Of a stretch of 43,703 nucleotides of DNA, positions 23,330 to 34,249 are shown piece after piece; position 1 is the first letter of the stretch; every line of letters starts with the position of its first letter. The notes under the pieces are model-generated. The model did not search any database. It was not told the origin of the DNA and was given only the letters and a program-made list of their open reading frames with translations. The stretch is from an uncultured Ruminococcus sp. GTDB lineage: Bacteria; Bacillota; Clostridia; Lachnospirales; Lachnospiraceae. The position numbers and the translations under genes are program-made. The DNA lies in the NCBI GenBank assembly GCA_946494335.1, contig CAMMBV010000031.1, positions 1 to 43,703 of the forward strand, read 5' to 3'.

Positions 23330-24559
23330 TTATTGAACTGCAGACGCCGCCGCATAGGCCGTAGACCAGGCAATCTGCAGATTGAAACCGCCGGTCAGAC
23401 CGTCCGCATCCAGCACTTCTCCGATAAAGTAAAGTCCACTTACAAGTTTGGACTCCATCGTGCCCGGTCTGATTTCCTTCAGCGAAACCCCGCCTCTGGT
23501 CACGACTGCTTCATTATACCCTCCCAGCCCCGTCACCGTAAATGGAAAACTCTTTAAAATTTTTATAAAATGTTTTCTTTCCTGTCGAGTAATATCGTGA
23601 ATCTTTTTCTCAGGCCGGATACCGCCCTCTTCCAAAAATACCGGTACTGCCCTGGAAGGCAGAAGGGCGGGGACAACGTTTTTAAACTGACGGTTCTCCT
23701 GCCCTGCAAATTCCCGCAGCATTCTCTCATCCAGCTGCTGGACAGTCAGAGCCGGTTTCCAGTCAATCTGTCCTGTAAGCGTCCCCTTTTCCAGATATTC
23801 CCCCGCCTGGGCGCTGGCCGTAAGAGCCAGCGGCCCGCTGATTCCTCTGTGGGTAAACAAAAGCTCGCCGAAACCGTCCCAGCATTTTTTGCCGCCGCAA
23901 TATAAAGAAAGAGATACGTTTTTCAAAGAAAGTCCCTGCATACTGGTGATGTACGGCTCCTTGGTCAGAAGCGGCACCAGGGAAGGGGAAAGCTTTGTCA
24001 CCGTGTGTCCCAGCTCTCTTGCAAAATGGTAGCCATCGCCTGTGGAACCTGTGGTCGGATAGGACAGCCCTCCTGTAGCCACCAGGACTGCATCCGCCTC
24101 CACTCTGGTGCCATTTTCCAGCGTCACGCCTTTTGCCGCCTGATCTTCTGTCAGTATTTCTTTCACCGGACTTTTCAGATGAATTTTTACTCCCAGCGCT
24201 TTCATGCGCCTTTCCAGCGCCAGCGTAATGTCGGAAGCATGGTCGGAGACAGGAAATACCCGATTTCCTCTTTCCACCTTTGTTTTCACTCCCAGACTCT
24301 CAAATAGATCTATCACATCAAAATTATTATACCCATAAAATGCACTGTATAAAAATTTACGGCCGTGAATCACATTGTCAAATAATTCCTCCATGGTGCA
24401 GGCATTGGTAAAATTACACCGGCCTTTTCCCGTAATATAGATTTTCTTTCCCAGTTTCTCATTTTTTTCAAAAATATGAACCCTGTGGCCCTTTTCGGCC
24501 AGAAATACAGCGGCGGCCATTCCCGCAGCACCGCCGCCTACGATAACTGCTTTACTCAT
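23330..24559 (-). CDS. NAD(P)/FAD-dependent oxidoreductase (YhiN/HI0933 family)
   Basis: The 409-aa flavoprotein has the N-terminal dinucleotide-binding motif [21 protein letters not shown]. It also has the family-specific [11 protein letters not shown] and the C-terminal FAD-binding [27 protein letters not shown]-like block (here AWSTA). The family is widespread but its substrate is not established. It lies between the RpiR regulator (8-nt overlap) and cmk, an arrangement seen in other clostridia. Confidence 0.88.
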   Translation of the reverse strand: [409 protein letters not shown]

Positions 24560-25478
24560 CTTCCTCTCCCATGCCGGTAAATTTCAGCTTTACCGTATCA
24601 TCCACCGAATTTATTTCATCACTGCTGTACACCTGATACTCGTCCCAGATTTTCTCCATGGTTTCCAGAGTATCCACCACATCCTGCTGTTTTTTCATGC
24701 ACAGGGCCACCACCAGCGCGTTTATGACGCTTAAAGGAGCCACCAGGGAATCCACGATGGAAGCCATATCGCTTCTGGCAATCAGATTGCAGGATGAATA
24801 CAGATTCATAGGGGAATGGATGCTGTCCGTCAAAGTAATTACTTTTGCATTTCTGTTGTTGGCAAATTCCATGGCCTTCAGTGTCCTCATGGAATATCTG
24901 GGGAAACTGATCCCTATGATTACATCCTTTTCATCGATCCGGATCATCTGTTCAAATATCTCACTGGCCGAGCTTGTCTGAATAAGGCGCACATCCTCAA
25001 ATACCAGATTCAGATAAAAGCTCAGAAACTGGGCCAGCGGGGCACAGCTGCGGATACCGATGATATAAATGGTTTTTGCTCCCAGCAGCGTTTCCACAGC
25101 CAGATCAAAAACCTCGTGATTCAAAGATTCCATGGTCTGCTTGATCTTGTCGATATCAGCCTGAAGCACCTTGTCCAGGATTTCCGCCTGAGGTACTTTC
25201 CCGTAAGTCACTTCCATCCGCTGAATAGAATTCAGTTTATTGATCACCAGTTCTTCCAGCGCTCTGTGAAACTCCGGAAATCCCGAATAACCAAGCTGAG
25301 TTGCAAAACGTACTGTGGTGGATTCACTGACCCCCACTTTCTTCCCCAGCCTGGCTGCAGTCAGAAAAACTGCCTTGTCATAGTTGTCCGTTATATAAGA
25401 AGCCAGACGTTTCTGCCCCTTGCTCAGTTTACTGTACTGCTGATTGATTCTGTACAGCAGATTTTCTGATTGTTCCAT
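24552..25478 (-). CDS. MurR/RpiR family transcriptional regulator
   Basis: The 308-aa protein has an N-terminal helix-turn-helix (about residues 15-75, VGVSESTTVRFATQLGYSGFPEFHRAL). A SIS sugar-phosphate-binding domain follows (about 130-260, with IYIIGIRSCAPLAQFLSFYL and DVIIGISFPRYS). Such regulators sense phosphosugars. The frame is open 62 codons further upstream into the oadA-type gene; MEQSENLLYRINQ with AGGAG upstream is chosen. A terminator precedes it, so it probably receives readthrough from the decarboxylase operon or has an unseen promoter. No adjacent sugar genes reveal its effector. Confidence 0.88.
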   Translation of the reverse strand: MEQSENLLYRINQQYSKLSKGQKRLASYITDNYDKAVFLTAARLGKKVGVSESTTVRFATQLGYSGFPEFHRALEELVINKLNSIQRMEVTYGKVPQAEILDKVLQADIDKIKQTMESLNHEVFDLAVETLLGAKTIYIIGIRSCAPLAQFLSFYLNLVFEDVRLIQTSSASEIFEQMIRIDEKDVIIGISFPRYSMRTLKAMEFANNRNAKVITLTDSIHSPMNLYSSCNLIARSDMASIVDSLVAPLSVINALVVALCMKKQQDVVDTLETMEKIWDEYQVYSSDEINSVDDTVKLKFTGMGEEDE

Positions 25479-25495
25479 TTTACCTTTTCTCCTCG

Positions 25496-25541
25496 AAAAA
25501 AACATGCCCACGGCGCCGGAAAGATCCGTGCCATGGACATA
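25496..25541 (-). terminator. rho-independent terminator ending the carboxyltransferase operon
   Basis: On the minus strand an 11-bp stem (ATGTCCATGGC/GCCGTGGGCAT, two wobbles) with a 15-nt loop is followed by seven T residues. It lies between the oadA-type gene and the RpiR regulator. Confidence 0.75.
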
Positions 25542-25554
25542 TTCTTTATTTGAT

Positions 25555-26967
25555 TTACACTGGATAAGCCTTGTTTTCCTTATCCGCTTCCGCCGCATCC
25601 ACTTTCGTTTTCTGCGCATCCCTGTATTCAAAGAAATCTTTTGCAACCTGGGGGAACAGCGCATAAGTCAATACATCCTCATCCTGCTGTTTCCAGGGCG
25701 CCACTTCCTTTTCCAGAGTATCCAGCTCATTGTCAATCAGATCGGCCGGACGGCATGTGATGGGCTTTTTATCTCCGATGCATTTTTTCTGCACATCCGG
25801 GTTAAAAGGCTTGATGGTGGCTCCGTACTCTCCTGACAGCACGGCTCTGGTCTCCTTCGTCACCATCTTATACCGTTCTCCCATGATTACATTGAATACC
25901 GCCTGTGTACCTACAATCTGGGAAGAAGGCGTAACAAGAGGACACTCTCCCAGATCCTGGCGAACTTTTGGCACCTCCTCCAGCACTTCATAAAATTTAT
26001 CTTCCGCATGCTGCTCCTTCAGCTGGGAAGTCAGGTTGGAAAGCATGCCCCCCGGAACCTGATAAAGCAGCGTCTTGATATTGACACCCAGATTCTTGGG
26101 ATTTAAAAGGCCGCTGTCCAAAGCTTCATCACGGATGGGCCTGAAGTAATCTGCAATCTCGGCCAGCAGATTCTGATCGAATCCGGTGTCATAAGGCGTT
26201 CCCTTAAAGGTCTCTACCATAACCTCCGTGGCTGGCTGGGAAGTACCCAGCGCGAAGGGAGACATGGCCGTGTCAATGACATCCACGCCGGCTTCCACCG
26301 CCTTTAAGTAAGTCATGGAGGCGACGCCTGACGTATAATGGGTATGCAGCTGAATGGGAAGGCTGGTGGCTTCTTTTAACGCCCCTACCAGCTCCGTGGC
26401 CTGATAGGGAAGCAGAAGGCCCGCCATATCCTTGATGCAGATGGAATTGGCCCCCATTTCCTCAATTCTCTTTGCCGTCTCAGTCCAGTAGTCCAGTGTG
26501 TAAGCATCCCCCAGCGTGTAGGAAAGAGCCACCTGAGCATGTCCCTTTTCCTTATTGGCCGCCGTCACCGCCGTCTGCAGGTTGCGAAGATCGTTCATAC
26601 AGTCAAAAATACGTATGATATCGATTCCGTTGGCGATGGACTTCTGTACGAAATATTCCACCACATCATCGGCATAGGGACGGTATCCCAGAATATTCTG
26701 CCCGCGGAACAGCATCTGCAGCTTTGTCTTTTTAAAGCCATCCCGGAATTTTCTCAGCCGCTCCCAGGGATCTTCTTTCAGGAACCGTAAAGACGCATCG
26801 AATGTGGCGCCGCCCCAGCATTCCACTGAATGGTAGCCCACCTGATCCAGCTTTTCCACAATGGGGAGCATCTGCTCCGTGGTCATTCTGGTTGCAATCA
26901 AAGACTGATGGGCGTCCCTTAATATGGTTTCCGTTATCTTAATTGGTTTTTTCTCTGTATCTGACAT
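25555..26967 (-). CDS. oadA: pyruvate/oxaloacetate carboxyltransferase subunit (OadA/5S type)
   Basis: The 470-aa protein is the carboxyltransferase barrel of the OadA/PycB/transcarboxylase 5S family. Metal-site motif RDAHQSLIATRM, the lysine motif CIKDMAGLL, the HTHYTSG histidines and the DTAMSPFALGTSQPATE block are all present. It moves CO2 between oxaloacetate/pyruvate and biotin. Unlike full OadA (near 590 aa) it ends without a biotinyl domain, which is supplied by the separate gene at 28182. It is the last gene of the five-gene operon. Direction in the cell (decarboxylation versus transcarboxylation) cannot be told from sequence. Confidence 0.9.
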   Translation of the reverse strand: MSDTEKKPIKITETILRDAHQSLIATRMTTEQMLPIVEKLDQVGYHSVECWGGATFDASLRFLKEDPWERLRKFRDGFKKTKLQMLFRGQNILGYRPYADDVVEYFVQKSIANGIDIIRIFDCMNDLRNLQTAVTAANKEKGHAQVALSYTLGDAYTLDYWTETAKRIEEMGANSICIKDMAGLLLPYQATELVGALKEATSLPIQLHTHYTSGVASMTYLKAVEAGVDVIDTAMSPFALGTSQPATEVMVETFKGTPYDTGFDQNLLAEIADYFRPIRDEALDSGLLNPKNLGVNIKTLLYQVPGGMLSNLTSQLKEQHAEDKFYEVLEEVPKVRQDLGECPLVTPSSQIVGTQAVFNVIMGERYKMVTKETRAVLSGEYGATIKPFNPDVQKKCIGDKKPITCRPADLIDNELDTLEKEVAPWKQQDEDVLTYALFPQVAKDFFEYRDAQKTKVDAAEADKENKAYPV

Positions 26968-27013
26968 GATTTACCTCCCGTCTGCTTATTGCCTTTCATC
27001 TGTTATTCTGGCA

Positions 27014-28165
27014 TCATCCCACGCCAAATGTGGCCATGAACATTCCAGCCGCCACCGCAGTTCCGATAACACCGGCGACATTGGGTCCCATGGCATGCAT
27101 CAAAAGGAAATTGGTGGGATCTGCTTCCGCTCCCACTTTCTGAGAAACACGGGCTGCCATCGGCACCGCCGATACTCCCGCCGAACCGATCAGCGGATTG
27201 ATCTTGCCCTTTGTCAGGAAGCATAACAGTTTTCCAAAGAGAACGCCCCCCGCTGTTCCAAAGGCAAAAGCTACAAGTCCCAGAATGACAATTTTAATGG
27301 TATCCCAGTTCAGAAAGTTTTCTGCACTGGTGGTGGCGCCTACGGAAGTCCCCAGCAGTATAACCACAATATACATCATCGCATTGGACGCCGTCTCCGT
27401 CAGCTGTTTCACCACACCGGATTCCCGGAAGAGATTACCCAGCATCAGCATACCCACAAGGGGAGCTGTCGTAGGCAGAATCAGGCATACCACAACGGTA
27501 ATAATAATGGGGAACAGAATCTTTTCCCGCTTGGATACGGGACGCAGCTGCTCCATCTTGATCTTTCTTTCCTTCTCCGTCGTCAGCAGTTTCATAATCG
27601 GCGGCTGAATGATGGGTACCAGCGCCATATAGGAATAGGCGGCCACCGCTATGGGGCCCATCAGCGAAGTCTGTCCCAGTTTTCCGGCCAGGAAAATAGA
27701 AGTAGGTCCGTCGGCTCCTCCGATAATTGCGATGGCTGCCGCTGCCGCCGGCCCGAATCCCATAAAAATCGCCAGGAAATAGGCGGCGTAAATACCCAGC
27801 TGTGCAGCCGCACCCAGAATAAAGCTTTTGGGATTGGCAATCAGCGGTCCAAAATCAGTCATCGCTCCCACGCCCATGAAAATCAGCGAAGGCAGGATGC
27901 TCCACTCGTCCAGTACGTAGAAGTAATGAAGCAGGCCGCCTGCATGCTCAATGCCCGCCGCATCCACATAAGGCTCTGCAATAATATCCGGATAGATATT
28001 TACCAGCAGCATGCCAAAAGCGATCGGCACCAGAAGCAGCGGCTCAAACCCCTTTTTAATTGCCAGATACAAAAAAATACAGGCTACCAGGATCATGATC
28101 AGATTTCCGTATGTCAATGTAAAAAACGCCGTCTGATGCACCAGGTTTGATAATGTGTCCAACAT
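27014..28165 (-). CDS. oadB: sodium ion-translocating decarboxylase subunit beta
   Basis: The 383-aa polytopic protein has the hallmark [18 protein letters not shown] segment, which contains the aspartate implicated in Na+ transport and in biotin decarboxylation. It also has [20 protein letters not shown] and the C-terminal [19 protein letters not shown]. It couples decarboxylation of carboxybiotin to Na+ export across the membrane. It lies 16 bases after the biotin carrier gene and 46 before the oadA-type gene. Confidence 0.94.
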   Translation of the reverse strand: MLDTLSNLVHQTAFFTLTYGNLIMILVACIFLYLAIKKGFEPLLLVPIAFGMLLVNIYPDIIAEPYVDAAGIEHAGGLLHYFYVLDEWSILPSLIFMGVGAMTDFGPLIANPKSFILGAAAQLGIYAAYFLAIFMGFGPAAAAAIAIIGGADGPTSIFLAGKLGQTSLMGPIAVAAYSYMALVPIIQPPIMKLLTTEKERKIKMEQLRPVSKREKILFPIIITVVVCLILPTTAPLVGMLMLGNLFRESGVVKQLTETASNAMMYIVVILLGTSVGATTSAENFLNWDTIKIVILGLVAFAFGTAGGVLFGKLLCFLTKGKINPLIGSAGVSAVPMAARVSQKVGAEADPTNFLLMHAMGPNVAGVIGTAVAAGMFMATFGVG

Positions 28166-28181
28166 TTCAATCCCTCCAATC

Positions 28182-28547
28182 CTAATTCATGGATGCCAGT
28201 GTATCTCCGGATTCTACCGTATCACCTGCTGCCACGTCAATGCCTGCAATAGTGCCGTCCTGGGGAGCCACAACGGGAATTTCCATTTTCATGGCTTCCA
28301 GAATCACAACCGTATCTCCCGCTTTCACACTCTGTCCCACAGAGGCTTCCACTTTGTAAACCTTACCGGGAACAGATGCCGTGATGGCTATGCTTCCTGC
28401 GCTTCCCTGTGATACGGGCGCTGGCGCCGGGGCTTTTTTCGGAGCCGCCTGGGGCGCCGGTGCCGCCTTGGGGCTCTCCTTTGCCGTTCCTTCTTCTACA
28501 GTTACCTCATATGCTGTTCCATTGACTGTAATGGTATAAGTTTTCAT
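28182..28547 (-). CDS. biotin carboxyl carrier protein (1.3S/gcdC type)
   Basis: The 121-aa protein has a short N-terminal beta segment, a flexible Ala/Pro linker (about residues 24-48) and a biotinyl domain with the canonical EAMKMEIPV; Lys87 is the biotinylation site. It shuttles CO2 between the two carboxyltransferase subunits and the beta pump of this operon. It sits between the gamma and beta genes, with gaps of 12 and 16 bases. Confidence 0.94.
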   Translation of the reverse strand: MKTYTITVNGTAYEVTVEEGTAKESPKAAPAPQAAPKKAPAPAPVSQGSAGSIAITASVPGKVYKVEASVGQSVKAGDTVVILEAMKMEIPVVAPQDGTIAGIDVAAGDTVESGDTLASMN

Positions 28548-28559
28548 TCCCTCATCCTC

Positions 28560-29285
28560 CTATGCTCTTTTCCAGCTGCTTTTTCTGACTTTTTTTACAG
28601 AGCGCACCACAAAATCATCTGCAGAAGCGCCTTCGTAAGCGGCGATCGCCGCCGCAATAACCGCAATCAGCTCTTTGTCGTCCGCCTGTTCGATCTGTGC
28701 CTCCATCGGTTCGGTCTGTCCATCAGAGACCGGCTGAACCGTTTCCTCCGGTTTTTTCTCCTTTTCACCGATAAAACGAAACAGAGAAATAATAAAGGTC
28801 AGAAAGATCAGTATAAAAAATACGATTCCGATGCCAAGCACTGTATTCATGCCAGCCTGCTCCATCTTCTCTCCCATAGTCTTTTCAATTTCCACATTAA
28901 AAGACGTGGGCTCTCCCGTCTCTTCCAGAAGAGTAATGGTCACATCCGCATTCTTATTTTCAAATTTTACATCCGATACGATGGTAATCACACCGCCGTT
29001 GACGGAATACTGAGACTCATTAACGCTTATGAAAGCTCCCAGCTCTTCCTGCGATTCCTGCCACATCTGAACCGCCTGCCCATAAAAATCACCCTGAGTC
29101 GCTACAGTCTGAAGTTCTTCCTGTGACAGCCCTGCAAAACTTACAATAAAGTTTTCACAGCTTTCTATGAACGCCGTCTGCTTTTCATCGGCGCTCTCAT
29201 CTGTCTTTGTCCCGCAGGCGCAGACCGCAAAGACCATGACCAGAATCAGCAAAAAACCGGCTGCTTTTCTTAATGTCCGTTTCAT
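28560..29285 (-). CDS. lipoprotein-like OadG (sodium pump decarboxylase gamma) subunit
   Basis: The 241-aa product is much longer than a standard gamma subunit (near 85 aa). It begins with a lipoprotein-type signal (VMVFAVCACG), has an extracytoplasmic domain of about 120 residues (VNGGVITIVSDVKFENKNADVTITL), one membrane helix (about 147-172) and then a cytoplasmic OadG-like end with DKELIAVIAAAIAAYEGA and a basic C-terminus. Gamma subunits hold the complex together and bind Zn2+. The added outer domain is of unknown role. It lies 12 bases after the CoA carboxyltransferase gene. Confidence 0.82.
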   Translation of the reverse strand: MKRTLRKAAGFLLILVMVFAVCACGTKTDESADEKQTAFIESCENFIVSFAGLSQEELQTVATQGDFYGQAVQMWQESQEELGAFISVNESQYSVNGGVITIVSDVKFENKNADVTITLLEETGEPTSFNVEIEKTMGEKMEQAGMNTVLGIGIVFFILIFLTFIISLFRFIGEKEKKPEETVQPVSDGQTEPMEAQIEQADDKELIAVIAAAIAAYEGASADDFVVRSVKKVRKSSWKRA

Positions 29286-29297
29286 ATGTCTCCCCCT

Positions 29298-30737
29298 TTA
29301 TATTGTTCCGTGTTTTTTCCGGGGAGTATCTTCCCGTTTTGTAAACAGCATTTCAAAGGCGGCGATAACATACTTCCTGGTATCCTCCGGAGCGATTACC
29401 GCATCCACGTATCCCCGTCTTGCCGCTGAAAGTACGTTGTTCTGCAGCTTCTCGTACTGTCTGGCCTTTTCATTAATCACATCGATTCCATCTTTTTCAT
29501 ACATGATTTTTGCGGCCGTCCCTGCATCCATCATGCCCACTTTTGCATCGGGCCATGCGTAAACCATATCTGCTCCCAGGGCTTTGCTGTTCATAACCGC
29601 ATAAGCGCTTCCGTACGCCTCTTTTATAATGACGTTTACCTTTGGAACCGTAGCCTGGGCAAAGGCGTAAGTCAGGGAGGACACCGCCTCAGCCATGTTG
29701 TTTTCGGCACATTTTGTCGATTTATATCCTCTTACATTGGTAAGGGTCAGAACCGGAATCCCGTATGCATCGCAGAATCTGACGAAACGGGCTGCTTTTT
29801 TTGCCCCTCTGGACGAAATTACATTCCCGCTGTTTTCCACTGGATTTCCATCTGCGTCATATCTTTTGCAGCAGTTGGCCACAGCTCCGACGGTGGCGCC
29901 GTTCAGCCTGATAAAACCGGCAGCCATATCCTTTCCATAGTCCGCCTTTATCTCCAGAAAGAGCTGATCATCGGCAATCCGTGAAATAGCCAGAACCCCA
30001 TCCTCAGCACAGCTTTCAATATCACCGCAGACCCTGTTCAGATCGTCGGTACATTCCCCATAGTCCGGACCATCTTCGTAGTTTGGAGGAAGCATGCCGA
30101 TTAAATCTCTCATTTTTTCCAGAATTTCTTCCTGTGTTCCTTTAACATCTACAAGTCCGGTCTCCTGACTCTGGTATGCAGCCGAGGATGTGTCGCATCT
30201 GGAGATTTCATTTCCGTCAATGGCGTTGGGCGCGTTTACGAAAAGCCGCCCCTTCGTCTCCTCCATAAAAGTAAAATCCGACATACCGGCCACCATGGCC
30301 AGCCCACCGCCGCAGTTTCCAAAAACCGCCGTAATCTGGGGAATCACGCCTGACGCCATGGCCTGGCTTTTATAGATCTCTCCCAGCGCATTCAGCGCAT
30401 CCGTCGACTCCTGCAGCCGGATTCCGGCGCAGTCCAGCAGACCAATCACCGGTACCCCCAGTTTCATGGCCGATTGGTACAGACGGACGATTTTCCTTCC
30501 GTGCATTTCACCGATTGTGCCATTCAGCACGGAAACGTCCTGACTGTACACATATACCGGATTCCCGTCAATCACGCCGTACCCGGTAATAACGCCGTCG
30601 GAAGGTGTCTCCTGTTCCTGCAGATTGAAATCAGTACTGCGCGCAGTAATCTGTCCGCCTATTTCCACAAAACTGTTTTCATCCAGCAATGCCGTGATTC
30701 TCTGCCGAGCAGCACTGCTTACTGCTTTGTCACTCAT
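29298..30737 (-). CDS. acyl-CoA carboxyltransferase (MmdA/PccB/12S type)
   Basis: The 479-aa protein belongs to the crotonase-fold carboxyltransferase family: SQDVSVLNGTIGEMHGRKIVRL, LLDCAGIRLQES, GNCGGGLAMVAGMSDFT and the C-terminal NVIIKEAYGSAYAVMNSKALGADM-type block with oxyanion-hole glycines. It transfers CO2 between biotin and an acyl-CoA, in relatives methylmalonyl-CoA/propionyl-CoA, glutaconyl-CoA or malonyl-CoA. The substrate cannot be read directly. The start MSDKAVSSAARQR follows TGGAGGGA; the 18 extra upstream codons are not used. First gene of the operon, behind a strong promoter. Confidence 0.88.
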   Translation of the reverse strand: MSDKAVSSAARQRITALLDENSFVEIGGQITARSTDFNLQEQETPSDGVITGYGVIDGNPVYVYSQDVSVLNGTIGEMHGRKIVRLYQSAMKLGVPVIGLLDCAGIRLQESTDALNALGEIYKSQAMASGVIPQITAVFGNCGGGLAMVAGMSDFTFMEETKGRLFVNAPNAIDGNEISRCDTSSAAYQSQETGLVDVKGTQEEILEKMRDLIGMLPPNYEDGPDYGECTDDLNRVCGDIESCAEDGVLAISRIADDQLFLEIKADYGKDMAAGFIRLNGATVGAVANCCKRYDADGNPVENSGNVISSRGAKKAARFVRFCDAYGIPVLTLTNVRGYKSTKCAENNMAEAVSSLTYAFAQATVPKVNVIIKEAYGSAYAVMNSKALGADMVYAWPDAKVGMMDAGTAAKIMYEKDGIDVINEKARQYEKLQNNVLSAARRGYVDAVIAPEDTRKYVIAAFEMLFTKREDTPRKKHGTI

Positions 30738-30794
30738 ATCTGTCCCTCCATTTTCTATAACATTGTATAAATATTTAGGTATATATTGCATATA

Positions 30795-30823
30795 ATTGTA
30801 CTTTATTTTGAAATTTTTTTCAA
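30795..30823 (-). promoter_or_regulatory. promoter of the carboxyltransferase/Na+ pump operon
   Basis: On the minus strand TTGAAA (-35) and TACAAT (-10) are 17 bases apart, each 5 of 6 to consensus. Expected start of transcription is near 30788, giving a leader of about 50 bases before the ATG at 30737. Confidence 0.75.
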
Positions 30824-30833
30824 TACCGTGCTT

Positions 30834-31493
30834 TTAAAGGATCTGCTGTTCATTGATAATAAGGCGAAAGCCCAGACCCAGGGAATCCGCCGCTTTTCTG
30901 CAAAGAATCATGCGGTCCATAAATATTTCAAAATAATCCATGATGGAGCCGTAATGGGTGTCAATGGACAGCTTCAATTTGATCCTTGATTTTTCCTCGT
31001 TAATCTTAACTGCAGATTTTTTTACGGAATAATTTACTCTGTCATGGATGTCAAAGGTTGTCTTGTCCTCATTGCGGACCCGGCTTCTTCTCACGTCCGT
31101 TTTGTCTCCCAGAATCAGAGCGGCGGCAATGGGATTAACCGCTTCCGCCGTCCCTTCATCGTGGTTTCCGATGGCTGTGACGATGGTAGCGGCCTCAGCG
31201 GCGTCCATTCCCATATGATCCAGCAGCCGAAAAGCAATGATGGCTCCGCTCTGCGCGTGATCCGTACGGTTTACGATATTGCCGATATCGTGAAGATAAC
31301 CCGCAATCTGTGCCAGCTCACAGTCTCTTTTGGAATAGCCCATGGTTTCCAGGATATAGGCAGCCGTCCTGGCCACTCTTGTCACATGGGCAAAGCTGTG
31401 TTCCGTATAACCCAGCGCGATCAGGGATTCATCCGCCTTTGTTATATATGTCTTTATGGTTTCGTTATTTTTAATATCTTCAAACGTAATCAT
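30834..31493 (-). CDS. HD-domain phosphohydrolase
   Basis: The 219-aa protein has the HD metal-binding set: H36, H68-D69 (GYLHDIGN), H111 and D130 (ILGDKTDVRR). HD proteins hydrolyse phosphate esters, often nucleotides; the substrate here is unknown. The C-terminal region (SRIKLKLSIDTHYGSIMDYFEIFMDRMIL) lacks a recognised domain. Two starts are close: ATG at 31502 with AAAAGG touching it, and ATG at 31493 with the same AAAAGG nine bases upstream; the second is preferred. It follows glpK by one base. Confidence 0.85.
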   Translation of the reverse strand: MITFEDIKNNETIKTYITKADESLIALGYTEHSFAHVTRVARTAAYILETMGYSKRDCELAQIAGYLHDIGNIVNRTDHAQSGAIIAFRLLDHMGMDAAEAATIVTAIGNHDEGTAEAVNPIAAALILGDKTDVRRSRVRNEDKTTFDIHDRVNYSVKKSAVKINEEKSRIKLKLSIDTHYGSIMDYFEIFMDRMILCRKAADSLGLGFRLIINEQQIL

Positions 31494-31494
31494 G

Positions 31495-33000
<1,506 letters not shown>

Positions 33001-34212
33001 TCAACTTCCTTTCATGCAGTATTTATCTCCTATTATATCAAAGCACCAGATAAAATCAATCTCCTTGACCTCTCCGTCCGTATAGATGGGATAAGATCTC
33101 AGTACCTCTCCTCCCAGCACATAGGAAACCTTTCCAACCTTAGTACCTTTTTTCACCGGAGCCTCCAGCATATCCGGCAGCTCCACCTTTCGTTCTACTT
33201 CTTCGTTTTCACCCAGCAGAATTTCCAGGGACTCTTCCTCCATGTTCTCCCGGTAAGACAGCGAAACGTACGACTTTTCCGACAGGTCTCCCCCATGCTG
33301 CCCGCCGTTCACCTCCAGCCTGTCAGCGGGAAGCTCTTTTTGCAGCACATCCTTAATCTCATATGCATCCAGTCCGTAATTCATCAGTTTTTTTGTATCA
33401 GACCATTTGTAATTCTTATTATTGGGCCATCCGCAGGCCAGCAGGGAGACGATCAGTGTCTTTCCGTCTCTTTCAAGGGCTCCCGCGTAGCAGTAGCCGG
33501 CGTCCGCCGTGAAACCTGTCTTTCCGGACAGCGCTCCTTCCATCATGGCCAGAAACGCATTGTGATTGTGGCAGTTGTACAGGATTGTCTCCTCCCGGTT
33601 CCAGAAGCTGTAGGATGAGGTCTGGGTGATTCTTAAAAATTCTTCCCGTTTCGGCGACTCCATAATACAGTACCGCATGACTCTTGCCAGATCCGCCGCC
33701 GTCATGCCGTGTACCCCCTGTTCATCCTGAGCATCCAGTCCATTAGGAGTAATAAAATAGCTGTCTTCACATCCGATGCTCTCTGCTTTTTGATTCATCA
33801 GCTGAGCAAACCCCTCCACGCTTCCTCCTATATGCTCCGCTATCATCACCGCGGTATCGTTATGGGACTCCAGCATCAGCGAATACAGAAGATCGCCCAG
33901 AAGAAAACTCTCTCCCTCTCTGGCTCCCAGATGTACCGCCGGCTGTCCCGCCGCCCGCAAGGATACTGTCACAGCATCTGACAAATCTCCCTGTTCCAGC
34001 GCCAGAATACAGGTCAGAAGCTTTGTGGTACTGGCGTTTGGCTTTTTTGTATAGCCGTCCTTCTCATAAAGAATTCTCCCCGACTGTGCGTCCATCAGAC
34101 AGGCCGACCCGGCATAAAGTTCACTTTCCCCGGGCCGTTCCTCTCCGCTTACAGGAATGGAAAGCATAAAAAGCCAAAACAGAATACTCCATACCAGCGC
34201 AGTTTTTTTCAT
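33001..34212 (-). CDS. D-alanyl-D-alanine carboxypeptidase (PBP5 family)
   Basis: From ATG at 34212 the 403-aa product has a signal peptide (MKKTALVWSILFWLFMLSIPVSG) and the serine-peptidase motifs S61-T-T-K64, S116-H-N118 and K231-T-G233. It trims the terminal D-Ala from peptidoglycan stem peptides outside the membrane. The C-terminal part (VKKGTKVGKVSYVLGGEVL) is PBP5-C-like. An ATG six codons upstream has AAGGA too close to be likely. A terminator separates it from scpB. A second, distinct carypeptidase of the same family is at 36512. Confidence 0.92.
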   Translation of the reverse strand: MKKTALVWSILFWLFMLSIPVSGEERPGESELYAGSACLMDAQSGRILYEKDGYTKKPNASTTKLLTCILALEQGDLSDAVTVSLRAAGQPAVHLGAREGESFLLGDLLYSLMLESHNDTAVMIAEHIGGSVEGFAQLMNQKAESIGCEDSYFITPNGLDAQDEQGVHGMTAADLARVMRYCIMESPKREEFLRITQTSSYSFWNREETILYNCHNHNAFLAMMEGALSGKTGFTADAGYCYAGALERDGKTLIVSLLACGWPNNKNYKWSDTKKLMNYGLDAYEIKDVLQKELPADRLEVNGGQHGGDLSEKSYVSLSYRENMEEESLEILLGENEEVERKVELPDMLEAPVKKGTKVGKVSYVLGGEVLRSYPIYTDGEVKEIDFIWCFDIIGDKYCMKGS

Positions 34213-34249
34213 ATGATATTCCGCCCGCATTGTCCTTATTTTCCTTCTA

